Shown: in pieces, positions 51,101-60,259 of the stretch
How positions within the stretch are numbered: position 1 is the stretch's first letter
Layout of the letters: every line of letters begins with the position of its first letter
Assembly: GCA_964423835.1 (NCBI GenBank)
Contig: CAYRGJ010000010.1
Location: 21,578 to 85,577 of the forward strand
Reading direction: 5' to 3'
Length of the DNA: 64,000 bases
DNA from: JAFGCL01 sp964423835
GTDB lineage: Bacteria > Chloroflexota > Dehalococcoidia > UBA2247 > RBG-13-53-26
Notes under the pieces: model-generated
What the model saw: only the letters and a program-made list of their open reading frames with translations
Told to the model about the DNA's origin: nothing
The model's database searches: none
Made by a program: the position numbers and the translations under genes

Positions 51101-51802
51101 TCAGGACCGCATGACGTACTCGCTCATGGGCACGACATCGATCTTATCGAAGTCTATGAAGCGGGTGCAGCTCTCGTTCATGGCCTTCCGGTTCTGCCGC
51201 CGCTTGGCATCGTCCCCCACCGCGTCGTAGAACACGGCCTGGTCGGTCATGGCCTCCGCCGGGAAGCTCTCCTCGACGATGGCGTCATATGGCGGGGCGG
51301 CGTATGTCAGAGGGCGCACGATGACGTTCTGGCGGTAGCCGAAGGTCGACTGCGTGTCGATGGCTATCTGCGTGTGGCTGCCCAGCCATATCTCCAGCCA
51401 GTGCTCATAGCTCAGGCGGGGCGGCTTCTTCAGTATCGCTACCTGGCACATGCCCGGGGTCCTCTGGCCGTCGGCCACGGCGTGCCTGGTATTCACGATG
51501 GGCTCGGACTCAGTCACCAGGTAACCGGCCAGGCGGGCGACGGCTGAGGCGATAGCATCTTCGACAGGCTGGCGCCTCACCGCGGTGTCCACCCAGACCG
51601 ATACCAGCCCGGCCGGCAGCGGCCGGCTGGTCTCCATGCGGAGGCGCGCTGCCGGAGCCACATCCTCGTCGGCCACAGCTATCCGCAGGCGCCGCGCGCC
51701 GGCGTCCAGGATGGCGCGGGAGAGCGGCCCCAGCAGCTTCTGCCGGAAACCAGCCTCCGTATCGCTCTCAAGCTTCCAGACCAGGTAGAGCATCTTCTCC
51801 AT
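51101..51802 (-). CDS. EthD-domain protein
   Basis: 233 aa. The EthD-like alpha-beta fold is suggested by MLYLVWKLESDTEAGFRQKLLGPL, MCQVAILKKPPRLSYEHWLEIWLGSHTQIAI and TFGYRQNVIVRPLT, a duplicated ferredoxin-like arrangement. ATG at 51802 has GGAGG eight bases upstream. EthD family proteins act in oxidative degradation pathways of ethers and polyketides; substrate unknown here. Confidence 0.65.
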   Translation of the reverse strand: MEKMLYLVWKLESDTEAGFRQKLLGPLSRAILDAGARRLRIAVADEDVAPAARLRMETSRPLPAGLVSVWVDTAVRRQPVEDAIASAVARLAGYLVTESEPIVNTRHAVADGQRTPGMCQVAILKKPPRLSYEHWLEIWLGSHTQIAIDTQSTFGYRQNVIVRPLTYAAPPYDAIVEESFPAEAMTDQAVFYDAVGDDAKRRQNRKAMNESCTRFIDFDKIDVVPMSEYVMRS

Positions 51803-51855
51803 CTCTTCTTCCTCCACTAAAGCGAGTCACGTATGGCCCGGCGCCCCCGGGGATG

Positions 51856-53397
51856 CTAGTGCCGGAAGTGCCGGATCCCGGTGAAGACCATGGCAATGTT
51901 GTGCTCGTTGGCGGCCTTGATGACCTCCTGGTCCCTGACGGAGCCGCCGGGCTGGATCACGGCGGTCACGCCGCCTTTGGCGGCCAGCTCCAGGCCGTCG
52001 GGGAAGGGGAAGAAGGCATCAGACCCCAGGACGCTGCCCTTCGAGCGATCGCCGGCCCTCTCCAGGGCCAGCTGCACGCTCACCACCCGGCTGGGCTGCC
52101 CGGCCCCCATGCCCAGGAGGGTCTTGTCTCTGGTCAGCACGATGGCGTTGGACTTGATGACCTTGACCGCCTGCCAGGCGAAGAACAGCTCCTCCAGCTC
52201 CTGGGGGGTGGGCTCGCGGTTGGTAACCGTCTTCGGGGCCAGCTCCTTCTCGGTGACGAAGTCGGGGGTCTGGGCCAGCAGGCCGCCCCTGACGCGCCGG
52301 AAGTCCAGGTAGGCCGGCTCGCCCTTCGTGGGCTCCAGGTCGGCCCCCAGGGCGATGATGCGGAAGTCCTTCTTGCGCTTGAGAAGGGCCAGGGCATCGT
52401 CGGCGTACTTCGGGGCGATGATGGCGTCGTAGTGGGTCTTGTAGATCTCCTGGGCGGTGGCCATGTCGATGGTGCGGTTGGAGGCCACCACGCCGCCGTA
52501 GGCGGCCAGGGGATCGCCGGCCAGGGCCCGGCGGTAGGCCTCCGGCAGGTCCGCGTTGCTGCACAGGCCGCAGGGGTTGTTGTGCTTGATGATGGCCACG
52601 GTCGGCAGCGGGAAGTCCATAACGGAGTTCACGGCCGACTCCAGGTCCAGGATGTTGTTGAAGGACAGCTCCTTGACGCCAAACTGGGAGGCGGAGACCA
52701 GGCTGGGGACGGTCTTCCGGGGGGCCTCCTCCTCGTAGAAGGCCGCCTTCTGGTGCGGGTTCTCGCCATAGCTCAGGCTGGCCCGCTTCTTCAGGGCCAC
52801 GGTCATCACGTCGGGGAAGCCCTTCTCCTCGCCCCTCAGGTACTGGGCGATGGCGGTGTCATAGTAGGCAACGTGCTGGAAGGCTTTCTGGGCCAGCTTC
52901 CGCCGCTGCTCCAGCCCCACCTTCCCCTTGCCCAGCTCCTCCAGGACCGGCCCGTAGTCCGCGGGGTCCACCACCACCAGGACGTCCGGGAAGTTCTTGG
53001 CCGCGGCCCGGATCATGGTCGGGCCTCCGATGTCTATGTTCTCCAGGGCGTCCTCCAGGGTGACGCCCGGCTTGGCGATGGTCTGGATGAAGGGGTAGAG
53101 GTTCACCACCACCATGTCGATGGTGCCCATGCCCTTCTCGGCCAGCTGCTCCATGTGGCTCTTGTCGCCGCGGCGGGCCAGGATGCCGCCGTGGACCGCA
53201 GGGTGCAGGGTCTTCACCCGCCCGTCGAGGATCTCCGGGAAGTTGGTGATGTCGGAGACCCCATGTACGGGGACGCCGGCCTTCTTCAGCGCCTCCCTGG
53301 TGCCCCCGGTGCTGAAGATCTCGACCTTCAGGTCGCTGAGGCCCCTGGCGAAATCGACCAGCCCGGCCTTGTCGGAGACGCTCAGAATCGCTCGCAT
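51856..53397 (-). CDS. purH: Bifunctional AICAR formyltransferase / IMP cyclohydrolase
   Basis: 513 aa, the normal length. The N-terminal IMP cyclohydrolase begins RAILSVSDKAGLVDFARGLSDL and continues to RAAAKNFPDVLVVVDPADY. The C-terminal transformylase has SYGENPHQKAAFY, LSFNNILDLESA and PYGGVVASN-like AAYGGVVASNRTID, ending FFPFPDGLELAAKGGVTAVIQPGGSVRDQEVIKAANEH. Catalyses the last two steps of IMP synthesis. ATG at 53397 follows AGGAG. Confidence 0.96.
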   Translation of the reverse strand: MRAILSVSDKAGLVDFARGLSDLKVEIFSTGGTREALKKAGVPVHGVSDITNFPEILDGRVKTLHPAVHGGILARRGDKSHMEQLAEKGMGTIDMVVVNLYPFIQTIAKPGVTLEDALENIDIGGPTMIRAAAKNFPDVLVVVDPADYGPVLEELGKGKVGLEQRRKLAQKAFQHVAYYDTAIAQYLRGEEKGFPDVMTVALKKRASLSYGENPHQKAAFYEEEAPRKTVPSLVSASQFGVKELSFNNILDLESAVNSVMDFPLPTVAIIKHNNPCGLCSNADLPEAYRRALAGDPLAAYGGVVASNRTIDMATAQEIYKTHYDAIIAPKYADDALALLKRKKDFRIIALGADLEPTKGEPAYLDFRRVRGGLLAQTPDFVTEKELAPKTVTNREPTPQELEELFFAWQAVKVIKSNAIVLTRDKTLLGMGAGQPSRVVSVQLALERAGDRSKGSVLGSDAFFPFPDGLELAAKGGVTAVIQPGGSVRDQEVIKAANEHNIAMVFTGIRHFRH

Positions 53398-53454
53398 GTT
53401 GCCACTCCTTTCGAAGTACTGGAGATGCCGTGGATGGGCCAAGCCCGCGGACGT

Positions 53455-54471
53455 TCAGTCTATGAAGACCCTCGTCGGGCACTTCCGCCGGACCACTTCA
53501 CCGACGATCCCGGCGGCAGGCACCTTCCTCCTGATCCGGCTGACGTCCTCCGGGGCACAGATTATGGCCATGCCTATACCCATGTTGAAGACCCGGTACA
53601 TCTCGGCATCGGCCACCTGCCCCCGCCGTTGGAGGAGGGGGAAGATGGGCGGCACGGTCCAGGTCCCTTTCTGGAAACGGGCCCCCAGCCCCTTCGGCAG
53701 CACCCGGGGCACATTGCCCTCGAAACCGCCCCCGGTGATGTGGGCCAGGCCCTTCACGCGCGGAAGCACCGGCTTGATGTCGTTGAGATAGCAGCGGTGG
53801 GGCTCCAGCAGCGCCTGTCCCACGGTGCCCCCGAGCTCCCGGTAGCGCTTGTTCAGGGCGGCGGCCGAATCGCCGAAGACCTTGCGCGCCAGGGAGTAGC
53901 CGTTGGTGTGCAGGCCGCTGGATGGCAGCGCCAGTATGGCGTCCCCCTGGCATATCCGGCTGGGGTCGATGCGCCGGCCCTTCTCCACCACGCCCACGAT
54001 GAAGCCCGCCAGGTCGTAGTCGTCCTCAGCGTACATGCCGGGCATCTCGGCCGTCTCGCCTCCGATGAGGGCGCAGCCAGCCTCGCGGCAGGCTTTGGCC
54101 AGCCCCCGCACAATGGCCTCCACCGTTTCCGGCACCATCTTGCCCAGGCCGATGTAGTCCAGGAAGAAGAGGGGCTCGGCGCCGCAGGTGAGGATGTCGT
54201 TGATGCAGTGGTTCACCAGGTCGATGCCCACGGTATCGTGACGGCCCAGGACCCTGGCGATCTTGAGCTTGGTGCCCACTCCGTCGGTGCTGGACACCAG
54301 GATGGGCTGCCGGTAGCCCTTGAACTCGAAGGAGCCGCCGAAGAAGCCGATGTCGCTCAGTACCTCCGGCCCGAGGGTGGACCGGACATGCTTCTTGATC
54401 AGACCCTTGGCCCGGTCGGCGGCGCTGATGTCCACGCCGGCGGCGGCGTATGTCTGTTCTTTCTCTCTCAC
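53455..54471 (-). CDS. purM: Phosphoribosylformylglycinamidine cyclo-ligase
   Basis: AIR synthetase, 338 aa. Motifs: SSTDGVGTKLKIARVL, GIDLVNHCINDILTCGAEPLFFLDYIGLGK, ETAEMPGMYAEDDYDLAGFIVGVVEK and ALPSSGLHTNGYSLAR, with HITGGGFEGNVPRVLP near the C-terminal half. It closes the imidazole ring with ATP. GTG start at 54471. It lies between purF and purH. Confidence 0.96.
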   Translation of the reverse strand: MREKEQTYAAAGVDISAADRAKGLIKKHVRSTLGPEVLSDIGFFGGSFEFKGYRQPILVSSTDGVGTKLKIARVLGRHDTVGIDLVNHCINDILTCGAEPLFFLDYIGLGKMVPETVEAIVRGLAKACREAGCALIGGETAEMPGMYAEDDYDLAGFIVGVVEKGRRIDPSRICQGDAILALPSSGLHTNGYSLARKVFGDSAAALNKRYRELGGTVGQALLEPHRCYLNDIKPVLPRVKGLAHITGGGFEGNVPRVLPKGLGARFQKGTWTVPPIFPLLQRRGQVADAEMYRVFNMGIGMAIICAPEDVSRIRRKVPAAGIVGEVVRRKCPTRVFID

Positions 54472-54501
54472 TTGTCTGACCCGGACGCCGGCTGCGGCAT
54501 C

Positions 54502-55911
54502 CTACTTGGAGTGAACGCCCTCTATGGGCAGTGCCTCCAGCGCCAGCTTGTCCATCTCCAGCTGGACCGCGACCGGGTAGTCCCCGGTGAGGCAGGCGAG
54601 GCAGAGGCTGTCCTCAGGCAGGGCCACCGCCTTGACCAGCCCTGCCAGGCTGAGGTAGCCCAGCGAATCGGCGTTGATGAACTCCCTGATCTCGGGCACG
54701 GTCTTCCTGGCGGCGATCAGCTCCCATCGGGTGGCCATGTCCACCCCGAAGAAGCATGGGTAGCAGATGGGCGGAGCGCACACCCGCATGTGCACCTCTC
54801 TGGCCCCGGCCTTCTTGAGCAGGTTGATCACGCGGGGGGTAGTGGTCCCGCGGACGATGCTGTCATCCACCAGGATCAGCTTCTTTCCGGCTATGATATC
54901 CCGCAACGGATTGAACTTCAGGCCGACGCCCAGCTCCCTGATCCGCTGGTCCGGCTGAATAAAGGTCCGCCCCACGTAGCGGTTCTTGAGCAGCCCCTCC
55001 CCGAAGGGTATGCCCGATTCCTTGGCATAGGCGATGGCGGCCACCGTGGCCGAGTCGGGGACGCCCACCACCAGGTCGGCATCCATGGGGTACTCCCGGG
55101 CCAGGGCCCGCCCCATGCCCTCACGGGCCCGGTAGAGGAGCCTGTTGCCGATGATGCTGTCCGGCCGGGCGAAGTAGATGTACTCAAAGACGCACAGCGC
55201 CGGCCTCTGGGGCTCGACCGCCTGGAGGCTCCGGGGACCGCCGGCGTCGATGGTGATCACCTCGCCGGCGCTCACCTCCCTTATCATGGTGCTGCCGATG
55301 TGGTCCAGGGCGCAGGACTCGGAGGCCAGCACCCATCCGTTATCTATCCGGCCCAGGCAGAGCGGGCGCACCCCCATCGGGTCCCGGACGCCGATGAGGG
55401 CCCTCTCGGTCAGCAGGACCAGGGAGTAGGCGCCCTCGAGCCGCTTCATGGCATTGGCGATCCTCTCCTCGAGGCTGCCGCCGGGTGATGACACCACCAG
55501 GTTGGCGATCACTTCGGAATCGGAGGTGGTGACGAAGCGGCAGCCCTTCTCCTCCAGCTCCTGGCGCAGGGGCCCGGCGTTGATGATGTTGCCGTTGTGG
55601 GCCAGGGCCATCTGGCCCTCCGGCGTATCGACCACGATGGGCTGGGCATTGGCCAGCCGGCTGGCCCCGGCAGTGGAATAGCGGTTGTGGCCGATGGCGA
55701 TGGCCCCGGGCAGGCGGGTCAGGGCGGCCTCGTCAAAGACGTGCGAAACCAGGCCCATGCCGGTGTGCAGAAAGAGGCCGTTGCCGCTGGTGGTGGCGAT
55801 GCCGCTGCTTTCCTGGCCCCGGTGCTGGAGGGCGAACAGGGCGAAGAAGGTGAGTCTGGCCACGTCCTCCTTGGGCGCATACACCCCGAAGATGCCGCAG
55901 GACTCGTGCAA
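54502..55911 (-). CDS. purF: Amidophosphoribosyltransferase
   Basis: 469 aa. Begins HESCGIFGVYAPKEDVARLTFFALFALQHRGQESSGI, with the N-terminal nucleophile Cys of the Ntn glutaminase. The PRPP site is KLILVDDSIVRGTT. Four cysteines near the C-terminal region (CAPPICYPCFFG, CLACLTG) match the Fe-S type of the enzyme. TTG at 55911 is preferred because it gives the usual MHESCG start and has AAGAAGG five bases before it; GTG at 55917 is the other choice. Confidence 0.95.
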   Translation of the reverse strand: MHESCGIFGVYAPKEDVARLTFFALFALQHRGQESSGIATTSGNGLFLHTGMGLVSHVFDEAALTRLPGAIAIGHNRYSTAGASRLANAQPIVVDTPEGQMALAHNGNIINAGPLRQELEEKGCRFVTTSDSEVIANLVVSSPGGSLEERIANAMKRLEGAYSLVLLTERALIGVRDPMGVRPLCLGRIDNGWVLASESCALDHIGSTMIREVSAGEVITIDAGGPRSLQAVEPQRPALCVFEYIYFARPDSIIGNRLLYRAREGMGRALAREYPMDADLVVGVPDSATVAAIAYAKESGIPFGEGLLKNRYVGRTFIQPDQRIRELGVGLKFNPLRDIIAGKKLILVDDSIVRGTTTPRVINLLKKAGAREVHMRVCAPPICYPCFFGVDMATRWELIAARKTVPEIREFINADSLGYLSLAGLVKAVALPEDSLCLACLTGDYPVAVQLEMDKLALEALPIEGVHSK

Positions 55912-56040
55912 GCTCACCTTCTTATTTCCTTTGCCTCTAGTCGCATTCTACACCCAGTTTCTGCTCCCGGCAACACCGTGCGCGCCGCGGCCCCGGTGCC
56001 ACGGTCTGCCGGTCCGCGCTGGGGCCGAGCATGAGCCAAA

Positions 56041-56070
56041 TTGACATAGGAAACGCTGGAATGCTAGCAT
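56041..56070 (+). promoter_or_regulatory. Promoter of the enoyl-CoA hydratase gene
   Basis: TTGACA (56041-56046), 18 bases and TAGCAT (56065-56070) with an extended TGC. GGAGGC precedes ATG at 56099. It lies in the 181-base gap divergent from purF. Confidence 0.6.
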
Positions 56071-56098
56071 TGAGGACAATCATAATAACGGAGGCGGT

Positions 56099-56971
56099 AT
56101 GGCTTATAAGTATGTCAAGTATGAGAAAGAGGGCGAGATCGCCACGATCACGTTCAACAAGCCGGAGAAGATGAACTCATATGTCATCATCTCGGTGGGC
56201 GAGGACTTCCAGGAGGTGCTGGACGCGATAACCCAGGCGGAGGAGGACGACGAGGTCAAGGTAATCATCTTCAAGGGCGCCGGCCGCTGCTTCTCCGCCG
56301 GCCAGGACCTGGGCAAGGTCGGGTTCGTGTACGGCTTCGGCAGCAAGAAGGAAGACGCCCGGCCCAGCCAGAGGATCCGGCTGAAGATGGACCGGATGGG
56401 CATCAGCGATGGGTACAAGAGGTTCTTCTACTGCTCCAAGCTGACCATCGCCCAGGTGCACGGCTTCGCCCTGGAGGCCGGCCTGATGATCGCCATGCTC
56501 TGCGACTTCTTCATCTGCTCGGACGACTGCATGATGGGCTTCCCCGGCCAGCGGATCGGCTTCGCCGGCGGCGGCGAGCACACCTTCGGCCACCTGATGA
56601 TGACGGTCGGCATGAGGCGGGCGCTCGATCTTTACATCTCGGGCCGGCAGATCAACGGCATTGAAGCCGAGCGCATCGGGCTGGCGGGCAAGTCGGTGCC
56701 GGTGGACAAGCTGGATGCCGAAGTCAAGGCGCTGGCCAAGGAGTTGTGCCTGATGCCTCGAGACGGAATCCGCATCGGGAAGGCCTGCCGCGAGCTCTTC
56801 TACGATCGCATGGGCCTCACTGACTCCTTCACCTACGGCTACATCACCCATACCCTGTTCACCAACGTGAAGCATGAGCCCGGCGAGTTCAACTTCTTCC
56901 GCGAGAGAAGGGAGAAGGGCGCGAAGGCGGCCTTCCACGAGAAGGACGAGCTCCGCCAGAAGGCGAAGTAG
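56099..56971 (+). CDS. Enoyl-CoA hydratase/isomerase family protein
   Basis: 290 aa crotonase fold. The oxyanion-hole segments are GAGRCFSAGQDLG and AQVHGFALEAGLMIAMLCDFFICSDD. The usual catalytic Glu region is GFPGQRIGFAGGGEHTFGH, which differs from simple hydratases. A C-terminal 40 residues (HTLFTNVKHEPGEFNFFRERREKG) are longer than usual. Acts on 2-enoyl-CoA or a related aromatic/alicyclic CoA ester; substrate unknown. Followed by a strong terminator. Confidence 0.88.
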   Translation: MAYKYVKYEKEGEIATITFNKPEKMNSYVIISVGEDFQEVLDAITQAEEDDEVKVIIFKGAGRCFSAGQDLGKVGFVYGFGSKKEDARPSQRIRLKMDRMGISDGYKRFFYCSKLTIAQVHGFALEAGLMIAMLCDFFICSDDCMMGFPGQRIGFAGGGEHTFGHLMMTVGMRRALDLYISGRQINGIEAERIGLAGKSVPVDKLDAEVKALAKELCLMPRDGIRIGKACRELFYDRMGLTDSFTYGYITHTLFTNVKHEPGEFNFFRERREKGAKAAFHEKDELRQKAK

Positions 56972-57000
56972 GGCCAGCCGAACGGATTCAGAGCACAAGG

Positions 57001-57040
57001 CAACGGGGCAGGGTTCAACCTGCCCCGTTGATGTTTTCTC
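57001..57040 (+). terminator. Intrinsic terminator after the enoyl-CoA hydratase gene
   Basis: CAACGGGGCAGG and CCTGCCCCGTTG are perfect 12-base arms around GTTCAA, followed by ATGTTTTCTC. It separates this gene from the convergent HIT gene. Confidence 0.85.
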
Positions 57041-57054
57041 GGCCGCCGGGCCTG

Positions 57055-57528
57055 CTAGATGCGGCCCTTCAGCTTGCTGAAGGTCGAGGCCAGCCCCTCC
57101 GGCAGGACCCTGACGTCGGAGAGCACGGGCATGAAGTTGGTGTCCCCGGACCAGCGCGGCACGATGTGGGTGTGAGCGTGATCGCTTATCCCGGCCCCGG
57201 CCACCTTCCCCAGGTTGATGCCGATGTTGAACCCCGCTGGATTGAAGGCGCCGCGCAGCACCCGGGTGCACCTCCGGACGATGCTGAAGTGGTCCAGCAG
57301 CTCATCGTCATCCATGTCCTCCAGGGTGGCCACGTGGCGATAGGGGGCTACCATCAGGTGTCCCGGGTTGTAGGGGAACTTGTTCAGAATGACGAAGTTC
57401 AGCCGGCCGCGGTGCAGGATGAGGTTCCCTTCATCATCGGTCTCCGCCGGCTTGCAGCAGAGGATGCACTCGCTTGGCTTCTCGTTGAGTATGAACTCCA
57501 TGCGCCAGGGAGCCCAGATATGGTCCAC
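57055..57528 (-). CDS. HIT-family hydrolase (Ap4A-type)
   Basis: 157 aa. The histidine triad is in GISDHAHTHIVPRW. An N-terminal CILCCKP motif, common in bacterial HIT proteins with CxxC zinc sites, and HRGRLNFVILNKFPYNPGHLMVAPYRHVATLEDM complete the fold. GTG at 57528 follows AGGAGG and starts with VDHIWAPWRMEFI, a typical N-terminus. Hydrolyses nucleotide phosphoramidates or dinucleotides. Confidence 0.92.
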   Translation of the reverse strand: MDHIWAPWRMEFILNEKPSECILCCKPAETDDEGNLILHRGRLNFVILNKFPYNPGHLMVAPYRHVATLEDMDDDELLDHFSIVRRCTRVLRGAFNPAGFNIGINLGKVAGAGISDHAHTHIVPRWSGDTNFMPVLSDVRVLPEGLASTFSKLKGRI

Positions 57529-57652
57529 GGTGCCTCCTGCGTGTATTTTAGTCGCGCTCAGGGGTATAGTCAAAGGCCCGGCGGGATTTGATTTAGGGCG
57601 GGGCTGTGCCTAGAATAGACTCGTCAAGACGGTGCTTGCGTGAGATCATGCC

Positions 57653-57835
57653 ATGCCCCACGAGATGAAGGGTTCGCCCGGATGGCTGGACAGGGCCAGG
57701 GCGCGGTTCAAGCGGCTCCTGGGCATGAGGGCCATTCTGTGCGACACCTGCAAGTGGGACTGGCGTGGCGCCTGCCACCACCCCGAACGCCCCAATGCCA
57801 CTGTCTGTCCCGATTATGAGAAGCGGGGAACGTAG
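57653..57835 (+). CDS. Small four-cysteine protein, 60 aa
   Basis: MPHEMKGSPGWLDRARARFKRLLG is basic and helical; the rest contains CDTCKW, GACHHP and TVCPDYEKRG, so four cysteines and two histidines could bind one zinc or a cluster. A strong ribosome binding site is absent; a second ATG at 57665 is another start. It lies between HIT and the thiolase. Confidence 0.55.
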   Translation: MPHEMKGSPGWLDRARARFKRLLGMRAILCDTCKWDWRGACHHPERPNATVCPDYEKRGT

Positions 57836-57937
57836 CTGACGGGCTGCGGTCTCGCCGGTCTGCAGCCGGATGGCGGCAGCGTCGGGGCCTGACCATCTTT
57901 TCTAGCTAACCGGAATTGCGCTGAAGGAGGAACAGCC

Positions 57938-59269
57938 ATGGATGCCAGAGAGCCAGTGATTGTGAGCGCGGTGAGAACGGCCATCGGCTCCTTCGGGGGA
58001 GTCCTGAAGGACGTGGCCGCTGTGGACCTGGGCCGGACGGTGATCAAGGAGTCGCTGCGCCGCGCCGGGGTCAGGCCGGTGGCTCCCGAGTACGCCCGGG
58101 AGATCCGGCCCAGCATATCGAAAGAGATCGAGAAGAGCGAGATAGAGGCCAGCTGCATGGACTGGGACCAGGCGCTGGCGCCGGTTTTCGTCGACGAGGT
58201 CATCATGGGCAATGTCCTGCAGTCTGGACTGGGGCAGAATACCGGGCGGCAGGCCAGCATCAAGGCGGGGGTCCCCCAGGAGACCAACGTCTTCACCATC
58301 AACAAGGTCTGCGCCTCGGGCATGAAGGCGGTGGCGCTGGCGGCCCAGGCCATTAGAGCCGGCGACGCCGATGCCATCGTGGCCGGCGGCATGGAGAGCA
58401 TGAGCAACGTTCCCTATGCGCTGCCCAAGGCCCGCTGGGGCTACCGCATGGATGTCACCGGCAAGGGTGAGGCCCTGGACCTGATGGTATTCGACGGGCT
58501 CTGGGAGATACTCTACGACTACCACATGGGGGTCACCGCCGAGAACATAGCCCGGGATTACAAGATCTCCCGGAGGGAGCAGGATGAGGTGGGAGCCGAG
58601 AGCCATCACCGCGCCATGAAGGCCATCAAGACCGGCCTCTTCAAGCCTGAGATCGTGCCCGTGCCCATCGCCCAGAAGAAGGGGCCGCCCCTGTCAGTGG
58701 AGACCGATGAGCGGCCCATGGACACCAACGTGGAGAAGATGGGGAAGCTGGGAGCGGCCTTCGTCAAGGGCGGCACGGTGACCGCCGGCAATGCGTCAGG
58801 GATCAACGACGGCGCCGCCGCCCTGCTGATCACCTCCCGGGAGTTCGCCCAGAAGCATGGCCTGAAGATCAGGGGCAGCATCAGGGGCTATGCCTCGGGC
58901 GGCGTGGACCCCAAGTACATGGGGCTGGGGCCGATACCGGCCACCCGCAAGCTGCTGAAGAGGACGGGGCTGACCATCAAGGACATGGAGGTGATCGAGC
59001 TCAACGAGGCCTTCGCCTCCCAGGCCATCGCCTGCGTGAAAGAGCTGGGCCTCCCGCGGTACGGTGAGAGCCAGGATTTCTGCGATCCGGGGTGCGACCG
59101 GGTCAATCCGCTGGGCTCCGGGATATCCCTGGGGCATCCGCTGGGTTGCACCGGGGCCCGGATACTGGTCACCCTCCTTCACGAGATGGAGCGGCGGGAC
59201 GCCCACCGGGGCCTGGCCAGCCTCTGCATCGGCGGCGGGCAGGGCATGGCCATGATCATCGAGCGGTAA
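57938..59269 (+). CDS. Thiolase (acetyl-CoA acyltransferase family)
   Basis: 443 aa. Thiolase motifs: active Cys in NKVCASGMKAVALAAQAI, GGMESMSNVP, ELNEAFASQAIACVKELG, GHPLGCTGARILVTLLHE and CIGGGQGMAMI. Two insertions are longer than usual: about 35 residues near position 45-85 (PEYAREIRPSISKEIEKSEIEASCMDWDQAL) and about 15 residues with two cysteines before NPLGSGISLGHP. AAGGAGG precedes the ATG. Works with the neighbouring hydratases and dehydrogenase. Confidence 0.92.
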   Translation: MDAREPVIVSAVRTAIGSFGGVLKDVAAVDLGRTVIKESLRRAGVRPVAPEYAREIRPSISKEIEKSEIEASCMDWDQALAPVFVDEVIMGNVLQSGLGQNTGRQASIKAGVPQETNVFTINKVCASGMKAVALAAQAIRAGDADAIVAGGMESMSNVPYALPKARWGYRMDVTGKGEALDLMVFDGLWEILYDYHMGVTAENIARDYKISRREQDEVGAESHHRAMKAIKTGLFKPEIVPVPIAQKKGPPLSVETDERPMDTNVEKMGKLGAAFVKGGTVTAGNASGINDGAAALLITSREFAQKHGLKIRGSIRGYASGGVDPKYMGLGPIPATRKLLKRTGLTIKDMEVIELNEAFASQAIACVKELGLPRYGESQDFCDPGCDRVNPLGSGISLGHPLGCTGARILVTLLHEMERRDAHRGLASLCIGGGQGMAMIIER

Positions 59270-59289
59270 CCCATCGAGGGCCAAAAAGG

Positions 59290-59320
59290 GAAGGGCGGAC
59301 AGGAGTTCCGCCCTTCTTCT
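59290..59320 (+). terminator. Intrinsic terminator after the thiolase
   Basis: GAAGGGCGGA and TCCGCCCTTC are perfect 10-base arms around a 7-base loop, followed by TTCT. It lies between the thiolase and the peptide-gene array. Confidence 0.8.
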
Positions 59321-59472
59321 CTACACGCACCCGCGGCCGGGATCCTGGTCACCGGCGGCCGGGCTTCTGGCTACCGGGGAGGCTGGTGAGCAGGTCCAGC
59401 ACGCTGCAGGGACCGCTCTCCCCCGCAGGTCCATGGTGGCTGCGGGCTCCTCGGCGCGGCTCGTATGGCTGC

Positions 59473-59595
59473 TTAGACTGCCGGGATGTGCCACAGGCCG
59501 TTGAAGTTGCAGTCGCCATTCAGGCCAATGGTCAAGGCAGCGATGATGGCCAGTACCACCAGCGGAAGAGCGACCTTTGCCAGCTTCTTTAACAT
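59473..59595 (-). CDS. Array peptide 1 (40 aa): shared hydrophobic leader, variable Cys tail
   Basis: Begins MLKKLAKVALPLVVLAIIAA and continues LTIGLNGDCNFNGLWHIPAV. A basic N-terminus, a hydrophobic core of about 15 residues and a cleavage-like ...TIG end give a signal-peptide appearance; the last 15 or so residues differ from every other copy and contain one Cys. AAAGGAGGG precedes the ATG. Promoter at 59740-59768. No known family recognised; one of six paralogues. Confidence 0.72.
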   Translation of the reverse strand: MLKKLAKVALPLVVLAIIAALTIGLNGDCNFNGLWHIPAV

Positions 59596-59739
59596 GAGAC
59601 CCTCCTTTCTAGGCAGTCTGGTTCGTTATCACTGAGTGGGGCGCGTTTGTACGAAGTAATGGAAAACGCGCTGACACCTGACCTCAGCCACCGGAACCGA
59701 GCAAACCTATGGGACCCTCTCTCTGCTGTTAGGTCCGAT

Positions 59740-59779
59740 ATGATAGATGCGAGGTTGGCATAAGTCAAGCAAACTTGAC
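59740..59779 (-). promoter_or_regulatory. Promoter of array peptide 1 and overlapping palindrome
   Basis: On the minus strand TTGACT (59768-59763), 17 bases, TATCAT (59745-59740). The palindrome GTCAAG-CAAA-CTTGAC (59764-59779) covers the -35 box. The 446-base gap 59596-60041 holds only this, the hairpin at 59902-59935 and no further gene. Confidence 0.55.
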
Positions 59780-59901
59780 ATAATACTGATGGCTCCATAC
59801 ACGTCATAGGAGAATGGCGATATAGGGGCACGTATCTCAAGCGACGAACCGCTCAAGACACGCGCATACCATTAACGAACGCGAGTTGCTAGCAATCTGG
59901 A

Positions 59902-59935
59902 GCACCAGCGGACTTGCTGCCAAGTCCGCTGGTGC
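59902..59935 (-). terminator. Strong hairpin after array peptide 2
   Basis: GCACCAGCGGACTTG and its 15-base complement are separated by CTGC. It lies about 105 bases after the stop of peptide 2. No T-tract follows. Confidence 0.5.
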
Positions 59936-60041
59936 AGGGTGAGTCTTAGCTCTCTGCATGCCGGGGTGTGCGAGGGAACCCCGGCTGCCAGTAACCCGGC
60001 AACCCGGTGGCCATCTGCACCGGGAAAGCTGTGTCTGCCTG

Positions 60042-60152
60042 TTAACCCAGCGGGATGCAGAGCGATCCGATGCAGCACTGTGCGGCAATGGTGACCGCCG
60101 CCACAACAGACAGCACTACGAGCGGAAGAAGGACCCTGGCTATCTTCGTCAT
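60042..60152 (-). CDS. Array peptide 2 (36 aa)
   Basis: MTKIARVLLPLVVLSVVAAV is followed by TIAAQCCIGSLCIPLG. It shares the LPLVVL..VVAAxTI core with the other five copies and has three cysteines in its tail. A G-rich Shine-Dalgarno-like run precedes the ATG at 60152; a longer in-frame start at 60233 adds 27 residues with no counterpart in paralogues. No promoter is evident, so it may be read from upstream. Confidence 0.7.
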   Translation of the reverse strand: MTKIARVLLPLVVLSVVAAVTIAAQCCIGSLCIPLG

Positions 60153-60259
60153 CGCAAAACCCCCTTTCCCGACGGGCAATATGGTCTGCCTGCCTGCAGG
60201 CTTGCGGATGGTGTGGTAGGGCGACTGCTTCACACCCGACCCCTGGACAAGGGGGAAAC

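Noticed and set aside
52019..52564. Minus-strand frames inside purH
   Set aside because: Alternative-frame translations of purH with repetitive Gly/Arg/Pro composition.
51853..55488. A 1,211-codon plus-strand open frame covering the purH-purM-purF region
   Set aside because: It is the antisense of three certain purine genes, has biased His/Gly/Leu/Val composition and no family features.
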